Assembly: GCA_009801015.1 (NCBI GenBank)
Contig: VHZZ01000585.1
Coordinates: 109,219 to 138,879, forward strand
Length of the DNA: 29,661 bases
Source of the DNA: Silene noctiflora
Lineage: Eukaryota; Streptophyta; Magnoliopsida; Caryophyllales; Caryophyllaceae
Direction: 5' to 3'
Shown here: positions 1-9,962 of the stretch, one piece after another
Position numbering within the stretch: the stretch's first letter is position 1
Layout: every line of letters starts with the position of its first letter
The notes under the pieces: generated by a model
What the model was told of the DNA's origin: nothing
What the model saw: only the letters and a program-made list of their open reading frames with translations
Databases searched by the model: none
Translations under genes and position numbers: made by a program

Positions 1-1
1 G

Positions 2-1481
2 GCTGAAGAAATTAACATGCCNCTTATTTGTGCTTTTGTGGAGAGGTGGCAGCCGGACACTAACACTTTCCACTTGCCATTCGGAGAGATGACCATACTT
101 CTGCACGACGTGAAACGGATCTTAGGGATCCGAGTAGACGGTGAGATTTGTCGAGTGTCGAAAAATACAGGAGGCGGGGAGTTAGTGGATCCCCTTGTTC
201 ACGTCTGTGACTTCTTTGGAAAGACGGCAGACGAGTTGAGGTTCCCTTTACGGTCGGGTATGGCCTCCCCTATTTACAATTCCAGTGGGGTGTTAGCGGA
301 GGCAGTGAAGGAAGTGGCAAAGACAGGGTCTGTAGATAAGCAGGCGCAGGGGTACCTAACATTGTTATTGGGGACAACGCTATTTGTTGACAAGTCCGGC
401 GATAGGATTTGTCCATCGTTGCTCGCTTTGATGAGTGACAACAAGAGGATCGAGGCCTATGCTTGGGGTGCTGGTACATTAGCTTACATGTACCGACAGT
501 TAGGTATAGCTACTCGCGCTGGTGTGAAGACCCTTGATGGCTGCTTGTCGTTGATACAAGCATGGATATATGAATATTTTCCTCTCTTCAGCCCCGGCCC
601 ACGGACGGACTCAAAGCCGACTCGCCCACGTGCTTTATCTTGGAGTTGTGTTGGTCCTTTTGTTCAGACCAGGGCAAAGCTGTTACAGTACCGGCGCCAG
701 TTAGACGCACTTACAGTGTCCTCTGTTAAGTGGGAGCCTTTTGGTACGGGCATGGGTGAGCAGTTCCCCCGTACTCTTTTTACTGGATGCATTCGGTTCA
801 TAGATATTGTTGAGCCATATCAGCCGAATCGGTGTCTTCGTCAGTTTGGGTACAAACAAGTGATACCTTCACCCATGCCTTGTATTAGTGCCCATAGACC
901 AGCTTCGGGGATAGGGTACATGGTAGATTTCGGTGATTACGCGGACCATCCATGGACTAATATTCTTGATCACAAAGTCTACCTTCCTCATAGATCGACT
1001 CCAGTTTCAATACCAGGTGAGATGGACCCCAAGTACGGTAGTTGGTATAGGAAGGTGTCACACCCGCTAATCATAGATCCTGAATTTGTTGGTGCTGATG
1101 TTACTGCCGAGGTAAAATAAATCCACATTATTTATTAATTGTATTTTGTGTTAATGTTTTTTTTTTTTTGTGATTTGTTATATTTTACACATTTAATTAT
1201 TCATGTTGCAGACTGCCCGCTCTTTGTTAGATAAACTGTCAAAGGGGGAGACTATTGCAAATGAGAGAGAGCAGGCACAATACTTCCGGAGCTTGTTGAG
1301 AGATTTCCGCCCTCTGTTGTCCCGCAGAGATGCTAGTAGCCCAGCTGGTGATGGTAATCCTATGCCCAGCAGTCATGTCGCTCGTGGAGATCGTTCTAAA
1401 GGTGGTGGTCGTGATGGTGATGGCCGTGCAGGTGATGGGGCTGATAGTAGTGGTGATGGAGGTAGTGATAGTTATTTGTAG
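2..1481 (+). CDS. Plant mobile domain (PMD) protein, 3' part, two exons
   Basis: The frame is open from base 2, so the gene enters from the left and its start is outside the window. Exon 1 runs to 1111 (GAG|GTAAAA), a 100-bp phase-0 intron follows, and exon 2 is 1212-1481 after a TTGCAG acceptor. The opening FVERWQPDTNTFHLPFGEMT, followed by LHDVKRILGIRVDGE, is the signature of the PMD or 'serine/threonine phosphatase 7 long form homolog' family (MAIN, MAIL1). A later WxxPFGTG-like block fits too. PMD proteins occur both as host genes (nuclear, linked to meristem upkeep and transposon silencing) and inside transposons; nothing here decides between these. No phosphatase domain follows. Exon 2 (about 90 codons) starts with a short helical stretch (LLDKLSKGE, QYFRSLLRDF) and ends in a low-complexity Gly/Asp/Ser/Arg tail made by GGTGAT-type repeats. 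Base 22 is an N. I see no broken codon in the part shown. The family call is firm, the function unknown. Confidence 0.8.
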
Positions 1482-1964
1482 ACTTACTATTAGTATTTTA
1501 GTTCTAATTTATTTGTTTGTAGACTTATTAGTATTTGTTTATTTTTTTTGTTTTTTTTTTTATTTTCGTTTATTTATTTACGTTACTACGTTTAGTTATT
1601 AGTGTTGCAGAATGGCTACACCTTATTGCATGGGCTACGAGAGTGTGCCAATATTGAAGGGGAGTAAGCAGTTTTGAGCAAAAATAAACGAGACGGTTTT
1701 AAAAACGGGTTTGTTTGAAATGTCTCGACAAACAAATATCCAAAGACAATTATAAGAGTCGATAGGCTATTTGGTTTTGTAGACACAAAAAAAAACATAT
1801 GGCCAGTAATTTTCTACGTTATCTAATTAAATGACCACGTTTATGAATAATGACTGTTACTGTTTGCATCTGAATGTTCAACTTGCATGACAATACCTTG
1901 TCGCACACTCACAGAGACAAGATGATCCCAAATTGTTTGCCTTAAGTACCAACAGTAGGTCTAG
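1482..1964. other. Downstream flank of the PMD gene, no firm gene
   Basis: The stretch is T-rich. A near repeat of the GTAGACTTA...TTAGTATTT block begins at about 1478 and again at 1519, a roughly 41-bp period that begins at the PMD stop codon. At 1596-1611 a TTAGTGTTGCAG sequence looks like a second splice acceptor and is followed by a 21-codon open frame (1612-1677, MATPYCMGYESV...). This might be an alternative last exon, but nothing else supports it. The rest shows no feature I can name. Confidence 0.4.
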
Positions 1965-2070
1965 CTTAAGACCGTCTTAAGTTAAGACGTCTCGCGATCC
2001 TCTTTTTACTTTCATCTTATTAAATCAATTGTGATTTGTTAGTGTCGTTTAAACTTAGGACGGTCTTAAC
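1965..2070. mobile_element. Small foldback MITE with TTAAGACCGTC ends
   Basis: The left end CTTAAGACCGTCTTAAGTTA is matched, inverted, by the right end near 2049-2070 (TAAACTTAGGACGGTCTTAA), giving terminal inverted repeats of about 24 bp around a 60-bp AT-rich middle. There is no coding capacity. Related AGACGG palindromic fragments lie at 6176, 15092 and 21362. The superfamily cannot be settled because no target duplication is clear. Confidence 0.55.
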
Positions 2071-2689
2071 CAGGAATTTGTGGAAGACGAAAAATTGACA
2101 TCCATGATTATGTCCTGTGATTAGTTGAGGAGATTAGGTGCAAACAACTTTAATTCAACTTAACCGATACAGCTCTTTAGCGGTTGAATGGTCGATTGTC
2201 AGTTCTAACAGCTTCCATGAGAGGCTTCTTCTTCCACAAAAAGGCCATAAATACATGATTGAATTTAAGACTTCAAAAAGTCATCCATTAACCCAATGCA
2301 TATGCCCCATCATCACCAAGTCTTGTATGTACCAAGCTCCTATTTGACGTCGACAAATTACTAAATAACGTCGACAGTATATAATGAATTTCCTAATTTG
2401 TCGCTCCTAACCCAAACATTTCCATCAAATTATTGACAAACAATTTAATAGACAAATCGAAGCTTACAACTAATATCGAATAACAAACCATTGAAGAACC
2501 TTAGATTTGATCCACGAATCGAATGTTAAACTAGTCGACAGAAAACGAATCTTTTTTTCTAAAATTAAAACAATGAATTATTAAGTGAAAGAACGACGTA
2601 AAACGGATTGATATTTTTTAAAAATAGCAAAAGTCGAGTTACTAATCATGCCAATGTAACTAATCAACGTCAAACGAATCGATATTAAG
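2071..2689. other. Intergenic, no gene seen
   Basis: AT-rich sequence without a convincing coding frame. Two loosely similar blocks (about 2590-2640 and 2655-2700, both with AAACG-ATTGATAT followed by AAGTCGAGTTAC-like text) may be diverged outer parts of the palindrome that follows. Nothing else is visible. Confidence 0.4.
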
Positions 2690-3195
2690 TAACGATCAAA
2701 TTTAAACAGTCATAACTTAAGTTTTAGATATGATATTGAAGTAATTTCAAGTGGAGGTGATAACTTATCTTTTACGGTTCTACCGGTAGGTCATACATCC
2801 CAAACAAATAAGAAACGAGGGATATATGACCGTTTTATGAAAATACGATGGTGCAGGAAAACCGAACGTGGGACATACACGTCCAGACCTAGGTTTTGAC
2901 ATGAATGGTCCACGTCTAGGCCTAGGGCCGGACGTGAATGGTCCACCTCTGGGCCAAGGTTTGGACGTAGACCATTCACGTCCAAACTTAGGTCTAGATG
3001 TGTATGTTCCACGTCCAAAGTATTCCTCCACCATCCCATTTTCATAAAATTAAACGGCTATACCTCCCTTGTTTTTTGTCCGTTTTGGGCGTATGACCTA
3101 CCGTTAGAACATTAAGAGAATAAGCTATCACCTCTAGTTGTAATTATTTGAACATCATGTCTATAACTTAAGTTATGACCGTTTAAAATTGACCC
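2690..3195. mobile_element. Foldback element, ~500-bp near-perfect palindrome
   Basis: The two halves are reverse complements with little or no loop, centred near 2943. Matching landmarks are TTTAAACAGTCATAACTTAA (2701) against the inverse of TTAAGTTATGACCGTTTAAA (3169), AGGTGATAACTTAT (2755) against ATAAGCTATCACCT (3120), CGGTAGGTCATAC (2784) against GTATGACCTACCG (3091), and GATGGTGCAGG against CCTCCACCATC. I estimate the arms at 80-85 percent identical by eye. The inner part is built of 33-bp tandem units. The structure resembles Foldback or long-TIR Mutator-like non-autonomous elements. No target duplication is certain; weaker similarity may extend out to about 2670 and 3215. Coding frames across it come from the repeat and are not taken as genes. 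Confidence 0.7.
2865..3020. repeat. 33-bp tandem units inside the palindrome
   Basis: Units begin at 2865, 2898, 2931, 2964 and 2997 (the last partial), each with a (G)ACGTG-AATGGTCCACGTC-like core and a CCTAGG or CCAAGG-like spacer. The period is exactly 33 bp in the central units. Because 33 is a multiple of three, the minus strand reads as an 11-residue Pro/Arg/Gly-rich repeat, which I regard as incidental. Confidence 0.7.
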
Positions 3196-3367
3196 TTATT
3201 GTAGACGGATTTCAAACTTCTTGTTTGGGTATGTTCTTGTTGCTTATACTTCTACTAATGCTCGTTTATGGTGTGATGACACTTGTTAGTGTATGTCCTT
3301 TTCACATGTTTACCTTGAATGGTAATTTGTGATAGCCGTTCAAAACGATACCTAAAAGATTGAATCA

Positions 3368-3381
3368 GTTAGTTTAATTAC
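3368..3381. repeat. Left target-site duplication of the retroposed insert
   Basis: GTTAGTTTAATTAC occurs here and, exactly, at 5678-5691. The left copy is followed by the start of the insert; the right copy follows an A-tail. One further flanking A is also shared (3367 and 5677). Confidence 0.85.
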
Positions 3382-5677
3382 ACTAGGAGAGAGAAGATCC
3401 CCCAAAAAAACCCCAAAACCCCAAAACCAAAAACCTAAAAACCCTCACAACCGATCAGCTCCTCGTCGGCGACTTCTCCGGCTGCCTCCTTAGGTCGCCG
3501 GCGAGGCTTTTCCAACCGTCTACTTATGCTCTTCATCTTCATCCGAGTGGGGGTCTGTTTTTGCTTCGTTTTCTTTTTCTATGGTCCAGGTTTGATCCTT
3601 CTTTTGTATGTTGTTGTTTCGAGTTAGTTGATCATCTCTTCTCGCTGTTGTTGGCTAATATATGGCTAGTTTTTATCACCATTTCCTCTGATCGACTTTC
3701 TATAGTGTTTATTTCATCGTCTGTCAGCTATGTTTTTATGAGTTTTTTTTTTCAATTGAAGTCTAGTTGCTGAGTTTTTGTTGAGTATTGAGGGGTCCGG
3801 GTCTTTTCTCGTTTCTTATCAGTGTTGTTTACGTTTACTGGGTTGTGTGGTCCGTTGTATTCACTTTCTTCGGTTCTGTAACTATGTCTTCGTCTACTGC
3901 TTATCATAAATTTCTTGAAGCTTTTGCTTGTGCTCATGTTAACGATGGGTTTATGGAGGATGATGGGGATAAGATGCTAGGCTGTTTTATGAAAATGTAG
4001 GGGCAGGATTTGTCTGCTTTGTCTGAAGTGAGGGACCTTAAGGACAAGGGGAACAATTTTTTTAGACAAAATTATTTCGATAGGGCCGCGACGTGTTATT
4101 TACGATGAAGCGTGTAAACTTCTTATTTTGAGCCTGGGAACTTTTAGAGGTGAAGATATCCAACCGTTATCTGACCTTGTTGTTTCCCTTAATTCTAATC
4201 TCGCTGCTTGTGCCCTGAAACTTGAGGAATACAGAGCTGCTTCGGATTTGTGCACCATGATTTTGGACACATTTCCTCGTAATGTTAAGGCACTATTTCG
4301 TAGGACGGTTGCATATATGAAGTTGAAAAGGTTTTTGAAAGTTGAATTGGATTTGGTCGAGGCCTTGGTGGTTGAACCTAGTAATAAGGATGTTTTAAGG
4401 GAATTAGATGTGGTAAGAGGCCACCTTCTCCAAAAGGAAAATGGTAAAAGAGTGTTGGAGGTCGTTGATTCAGTTGGTATAGATCAGATGGGAACAATAA
4501 GAAGCCCGCTGATGTTGTCTCGGTACCTGATATTAGTATAAATGAGACTGAAAGTGTGATCACGGAAGTGATGGAAGATCAAAGTGACCTGAGTATTAAG
4601 GATAGTGAGAGTGTGAATTTAGAGGTGATTGATGTTCAAAACAATAGTGGTATAAATTTGAAGACTAGCTTAAAGAAGAATGAGCCTTTTTCTGATACAC
4701 GAGTTTTTGAGTTCTCCAAAAAGGGTGGAGGTCATTCCCGTTTAAGAATCCCCGCACAATCTCATCATAAGGTGCTCGAAGGTAAAAGGGTGAGTTTTTA
4801 CCACAAAAAAGATTTGTCAACTTTAACAATTTAGATTCTTAATTTTGAGGCAACTATGGAGAGAGACATTACAAGAGAATGTTGTAAAAAGAAAAAGAGG
4901 AGAAGATGTCCAAAAAAGTGGAAATCTGAGAGGATGGTTGCCATGAACGACGACATGATTCCCTTAGATAATAACATTAATGTGAAGCCTTTTATTCCCG
5001 ACGTAAGTCTGACTGCGTCTTCTACTAGTGCTGTGAGTTCGGGTGCGTCCTCTATTTGTGACAACTTCTCTTCCCGTGGTACTGAACTACTCGGGGGAAA
5101 GGCTAGGGTTTTTGCTCATGATTCAAGCTCGTCTGTTTTATTGGTAAACGACAATAATGCCACCTCAACTTGCTATCAAGCCCTAAATGACCACCAACCT
5201 TTCATATTTTTAGCATGTCGTAAGATATGTAAGATCTCCTCACTTCATAATCTATCTTGCGCCCCTACTACATCTATGCATTGCAGGTACCTTTTTTTTA
5301 TCATCGAGTAAAAGAGAAAAAGAGAATTATCAGGTCCAAGAAGAAGAATCATAGCCAGGAGGCCGAATCTCCAAGACACAATTTGTCTACTTTCTCTACA
5401 AGTAGATCTTTCTCCCAAAAATTTGTACGTCCTCATGGCGTAAGTGTGTCTTGTTGTTGTAGGTACTCCTCTGAAGCTGAGTTTATGAAGAAGAGAAAAG
5501 GTATATCAACTCAATTGGCCAGCTACGATCGTCCCCTCAAGAAGCATGCTTTGTTTGTCAAACTCATCCTTAGTTTATTTTCTTACTCCAATAATGTAAT
5601 AATAAAAGCCGATTTTGAGAGTCGGGTTAGTACTATGTAAGACTGTAAGCTATTATCTTTACTGCTGCAAAAAAAAA
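3382..5677 (+). mobile_element. Retroposed insert (LINE-mobilised), 2.3 kb with A-tail
   Basis: A perfect 14-bp duplication flanks the insert and a run of nine A (5669-5677) ends it, the hallmark of target-primed reverse transcription by a LINE machinery. It begins with an A/C-rich leader (CCCCAAAACCCC-type, 3401-3440), a GC-rich CCGGCGAGG stretch and about 350 nt of T-rich non-coding leader, then a broken TPR gene on the plus strand with no visible introns. No reverse transcriptase or endonuclease is present, so it must have moved in trans. It is either a processed retrocopy of a host mRNA or a chimera with a LINE-like leader; the leader alone does not decide this. Confidence 0.8.
3884..5640 (+). 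pseudogene. Broken retrocopy of a TPR co-chaperone-like gene
   Basis: The frame opens at ATG 3884 (MSSSTAYHKFLEAFACAHVN) and continues as three TPR motifs: LKDKGNNFFRQNYFDRA from 4037, a second with NLAACALKLEEY near 4195-4235, and a third with NVKALFRRTVAYMKLKRF near 4282-4335. The K-GN, N-LAAC and VKALFRR positions correspond to the dicarboxylate-clamp residues by which Hop-type TPR domains hold Hsp70 or Hsp90 tails (family knowledge). A long charged, Ser-rich tail with a basic KKKKRRRCPKKWK patch follows to the stop at 5638-5640. It is broken: a TAG at 3998-4000 and one at 4832-4834 lie in frame, a small insertion near 4105 separates CY from DEACKLL, and the frame shifts again near 4485 and near the T8 run at 5289. 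The parent would be about 580 residues. The exact parent gene is not recognised. Confidence 0.75.
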
Positions 5678-5691
5678 GTTAGTTTAATTAC
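5678..5691. repeat. Right target-site duplication of the retroposed insert
   Basis: Exact copy of 3368-3381, directly after the A-tail. Its perfection suggests a fairly recent insertion. Confidence 0.85.
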
Positions 5692-6220
5692 GTTATATTG
5701 TTGTTTTGATTTGTACGTTGTCGTCATGATGATGAAAACGTTTTTTTTCAAAGTTAATTGCATGTAGAAAGAGGTTAGTGAGAAGTTAAGTAAAAATTAT
5801 AAAAGGACAATGTTGGAGGTTCAATCGGCGACATTATTTAGTATCCCCCTATAATGTATCTAGGGCGTCTAAGGCCTTATTCAGCCATCAGCGCGAAAAA
5901 CGGGGCTTTCGGGCTTTGGTCATAATATTTACAAATTTTATTGATAAAATTCAATCTAGAGCTTGAAATATAGTATACTTATGTGCTCATACTTATGACC
6001 TCATTTTCTCTAGATCACATGATTTCAATTTGTTTTAAGAAACCCTTGATATGATATGGAGTATAAATTTATTGTAACACCTCTTACATATTACTACAAT
6101 GAAGTTATTTTTTCTTTATTCCATGTTTTTCTTTATTCCTTTTTAGTTCACTATATCCCATATTGTCTTAGCGTGAGACGGTGTCGTAGAAGACTTAGAG
6201 TGTCATATTAATATTAATAA
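5692..6220. other. Intergenic, no gene seen
   Basis: AT-rich with a short GC-richer patch at 5820-5930. A GTGAGACGGTGTCG fragment at 6173 resembles the ends of AGACGG-type MITEs. Nothing codes. Confidence 0.4.
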
Positions 6221-6252
6221 CTAGTTTACATTCCGTGCAATGTATACACGGT
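6221..6252 (-). mobile_element. Helitron-type 3' terminus (minus strand)
   Basis: Read on the minus strand the sequence is CCGTG-loop-GCACGG, 8 nt, then CTAG followed by T. A short GC hairpin just before CTRR, with insertion next to T, is the standard Helitron 3' end. The element would extend rightward on the plus strand into the AT-rich region, but I cannot find its 5' TC end or any Rep/helicase coding. Confidence 0.6.
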
Positions 6253-7031
6253 ATTTGTAGAGTTTTACCATTTGGTGTGCTCCGTATTATTTATGGATTT
6301 TAAATTGACAATTCACTTATTTTTAATGTTTCTCATCACTGTATTTTGATTTGAGCAATAAAAATTAAAATCGTAAAAAAATTATGAAATGAGTATTTTA
6401 ATAAAAGTTTTTGTTTTACTGGAAAATTAATGATGTTATTTTAGAATTTTTTTTACTAATAACAATTTTTTTCGCAACTTCATATGATTAAAAGTCAATG
6501 AATTTCAATCTCAAAATTATTTAAACAAAAAAAAAAGAATAAAGAATTTTTTTAGCATATAAGATTGGAGATAAATTTTTGCAGACCGTGAAATATGAAA
6601 TGTTTTAAATATTAATTTTAAAAGATTGTGCCATCAAAAATCCACCATACCTATAATATATGCTAAAAATATTAAGCTTAATTTTAGGAAACATGTTTTA
6701 GGCTGAAAAAAATGAGAGTTTCGCCTATTCTTTTAGTAAATAGAGAATTTTAATCTCGCAAATGAAGGAAATGTTTATTTTAATACAAAAAGGTTAGGTA
6801 GGGTTTGGCGCAAGACCCTCTTTAAAATATGGGCGTCTGATGAAATAGTAAAGGTGATAAAGGTTTATGTAGTTAATATTAACGCATGCATATTCAAAAT
6901 TCAAACTTAAATCAAATATTTTCAAAAAATTTCCTTGTTTTAACAATTAGACGATTTCAGATAATAATTATAGTTCAAATCGAAGAGCCTTAACAACGGG
7001 TTAGTGGTTAAATTAGGAAGATTATGTTATA
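6253..7031. other. AT-rich, probably Helitron interior, no gene
   Basis: Very AT-rich with many A or T runs, consistent with the body of a non-autonomous Helitron ending at 6221. A slightly GC-richer patch at 6790-6840 (GTTTGGCGCAAGACCC) has no identity I can give. Confidence 0.35.
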
Positions 7032-7227
7032 TTCCCTCTATCTCGTCATTTGTCTACCATTTTTATTTTAGGGTGTTTTACCTTTCTATATTGGATAAGG
7101 TTTTTTATGGGTAATACACAGTTATTGTGGTCCACTTGTCTACTCACAATCACCACAAACGATCCTCTATTTATTTTTTGAATTTTGTGCCAAAATCAAA
7201 AATAAACAAATGATGAAACGGAGGAAA
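7032..7227. mobile_element. Degenerate Stowaway-like MITE
   Basis: The left end TTCCCTCTATCTCGTCATTT and the right end (AAATGATGAAACGGAGGAA, about 7208-7226) are inverted and match the CTCCCTCCGTC terminus of plant Stowaway (Tc1/mariner) MITEs. TA dinucleotides flank it. About 195 bp, no coding capacity. Confidence 0.65.
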
Positions 7228-9497
7228 TATACTAAAAGTATCTTAATTGAACTCCACGATTGAAGACAATACATAAAGAACTTTTTTCAAGGCTCAACTA
7301 CTAAATAGTTTCATATATCTCAATCAGCAAAACCACAGCTTGAAAATGTAATACAATGACCAAACAATGTAATTAATGCATAGTTAGAAAAGGTAGTAAC
7401 GATTATATTCGATGTTTTACCCTAATTTTGACAATTAGCACATCACATTAAAATCATATTGTGGTCCTTGATTCCTACTATCTAACTTCTTGTGATGTAA
7501 TCTTAATGTAGGTCCTTTTTTTCATCCACGTTTGCGCGGCGTCTGAAATGTTTATGTGTCGTCCCGTCTATTAACCCGACCCACAAAATAAGCAATTATA
7601 AATAAGGCATTTTAAAAAAATTACAAAGTCTCAGACCACTAATCCGTTCCAAACCCCCTAACTCACTTATTCCCGGGTTGAATATTTAAGGTGAGTCTGC
7701 CCCATATCTGCATTTAATCACCTCTAAACTGGCGTGTTATGCATTGTATTGCGTTTGGACGCCGCCATGGTAGTTTCTATCATCACAAATTTTAATAGTT
7801 CCTTCTTATATATGGCATATCAAAATAAGCATTTAACTTTAATTTTACCAATATTTACTAGTCTAAAAATTATACAAAATATATCCCTTATGAAAAGGTT
7901 TCACGTAAATATACATTTAATAACATTTACTCAAGTATTTTGAGATATATTGAAGAGAAAAACGAATGTTTTGATATGTGATCGAGAATGACATTAAAAA
8001 AACTAAGGGAGTAGTTTATAACAACGAAATTCATTCAAAAAAAAATCTATGTAGTTGTGAAGATAAAAAAGAGCTCATTCGTGATAAAATGTCACAAGCA
8101 GGACCCTATTACTCTACCTATAGCCAATTAATTTTGGCTTTTGGGATGTAATTTTTTTCGACATATATAAACTAGACTCCCTCTTTTTTATATGGGTTCG
8201 ACCTATGCCAGATAACGTAAACTTAACATAATAAGTGAATTAATTAAAAGATGAATTGAATTATAGAAGTAATTATTAACTAAGTTGAATCTAACCTAAA
8301 AAAAAACTAAATGAGGTGGCTAGTTTCAACTTTCTTGTAGCTTTAGTGTACCATGTTAAAAATGCCTAACAATCGAATATGACTATATAATAATATGTCA
8401 CCTCGACCCTTTAAATAGAAAAAGTAATGTAACTTTTTATGGTAAAAAAAATGAATTACTAGTACAATTATATAGGGTATTACTATAGCTAATGCTTATG
8501 AACCAACTTGAGATTTAGATGTAACGAAAAATAGCATGTGAATGTGTTAGTATAAAGTGTTAGAAAAAGCGGAGTAATATATTACGGTAAATAATTATAG
8601 TATAATATAGAAATAATAATATTATTTACTTTCTAACATAAAGTAAAGAAAAATGTACCAAGATAAAGTAGCCATTTTTAAAGTCGATTTATGTAATTTA
8701 GTGTGATTTCTTCGTAGGTACGTATATTAATCAACTTCTGAATTTTGATAATAAGTTTAATTCAAAATTTCAAAAAAGTTGTTAGAGTTATTGATTTATG
8801 CTATCTGGAAATTTCTAAAAATACAGTATTAACCTAGATACTAAACTTCAAACTATGTCGGGATTTTGTAACTGGTTACGCCCTGTCGAACATTTTCTGA
8901 TATCAAGTTAAGTTCAATGGACATAGGTAATACAATATATTAGAAGCGATCATCACCGGGATCTACTAAAAGATTAGACATTTTTATAATTTTTCCCTCC
9001 AAAAAGCAACTTCTAAAATAAGGAAGCTAAATGCAATAAATACATTTACTAAATAATGAAACTATTAATTATGGTTTATTTCATTTAATTATTATCTTTT
9101 CATTAAAATTAAATTCTTCATCAAATTATATGATTTTCACAAAAATTTAAACTATAATATTTTTAATTAAAATAAAACTACAATTTATATAAAACTATTA
9201 ATTGTTAAATCTTTTATTGATGCTATTATTTGAGAATGACTTGAACCATACTATGTATAAATCAAAACTGTAAATCGCGATTATTATTTTTGTGGCAAAA
9301 AAAAAATGAAAAAATTTATATATTGAAATCATTAGCTTTCTGGTATAAAAATATTTTATGCAAAATACATGTTAGCACATTGGTTAATTTTCAGTTCCAA
9401 TTTTTTTTTTTCAAATTAGAATATAATAACGAAAATATGAACAATTAATGAGATACCACTATTATATAAATTATTTAAACTAAAAGAACTATATATG
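7228..9497. other. 2.3 kb AT-rich intergenic stretch without a gene
   Basis: I find no coding frame with recognisable protein. A lone Stowaway-like end (ACTCCCTCTTTTTTAT at about 8176) lacks a partner. From about 9000 the text is almost pure A/T and leads into the Helitron-type end at 9498-9528, so part of it may be the body of that element. Positions 7500-7750 are slightly less AT-rich but otherwise featureless. Confidence 0.35.
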
Positions 9498-9528
9498 TCG
9501 TGCATTTATTGCACGAGGTCTAAATTAG
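9498..9528 (+). mobile_element. Helitron-type 3' terminus (plus strand), variant TTAG
   Basis: TCGTGC (9498) and GCACGA (9511) form a 6-bp stem, followed by 8 nt and TTAG then T. The stem, the 8-nt spacer and the ending match the CTAG termini at 6221 and 17205, apart from the first base of the terminal tetranucleotide. The body would lie to the left. Confidence 0.5.
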
Positions 9529-9595
9529 TAAGTAAAATAATTATTTACAATACAGTGCCGTATGTTTTGAGATTTTTTTTCCCCAAAATTTCACT

Positions 9596-9962
9596 GGCAT
9601 TATTCTTTGCTTTGAAATCGCCTGAACTGAACTGAACTGAATGGAGCTAAAATAAACTGAAATAAGAGTTAGGCTTAGGCTATGTTCTTTTGGACTTAAT
9701 TTCAGCTCATTTCAGTTCATTCAGCTCTATTAAGTTTAGTTCAGCTTCATTCAGTTCAGTTAAGCTTCTATTCACAAATTAACTCTTACTTCAGTTCAGT
9801 TCAGCTTCATTAATTTCAGTATAGTTTAATTCAGTTCAGTTCAGACAGTTTCAGTCCAAAAGAACAGAGCCTTAATTTTTGAAGAAAAAAGCTGAACTGA
9901 ACTGAACTTAAATGAGCCGAACTGAACTGAAATGAGCCGAAATTAAGTCTAAAAAAAGGACC
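9596..9962. mobile_element. Tourist-like MITE (TTCAGTTCAG family), outer copy
   Basis: The left part (9596-9671: GGCATTATTCTTT then GAACTGAACTGAA) and the right part (9872-9962, ending AAAAAGGACC) align with the two halves of the whole copy at 18938-19132. They are split by a second element of the same family. Interior text is degenerate GAACT/TTCAG repeats. The outer target duplication is not clear, so this copy is older than the one inside it. Confidence 0.65.
9672..9871. mobile_element. Tourist-like MITE nested in a copy of its own family
   Basis: Ends are GGCTATGTTCTTTTGGACT (from 9678, after a 6-bp duplicated GGCTTA) and its inverse AGTCCAAAAGAACAGAGCC. TTA is duplicated at 9669-9671 and 9872-9874, as expected for PIF/Harbinger-type (Tourist) MITEs. 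Removing it restores AAATAAGAGTTA-ATTTTTGAAG, which matches AAATAAGAGTTAATTTATGA in the 18938 copy. Its interior is (T)TCAGTTCAG-like text, inverted relative to the outer element. Confidence 0.75.

Noticed and set aside
2780-3045. Minus-strand open frames with an 11-residue Pro/Arg/Gly repeat
   Set aside because: They are produced by the 33-bp DNA repeat within a foldback element and have no other protein signal.
3401-3440. CCCCAAAACCCCAAAACC resembles ciliate-type telomere repeats
   Set aside because: Only about two units, inside the A/C-rich leader of a retroposed insert; plant telomeres use CCCTAAA.
7734-7943. 69-codon open frame
   Set aside because: AT-driven composition, no domain, no splice or promoter support.
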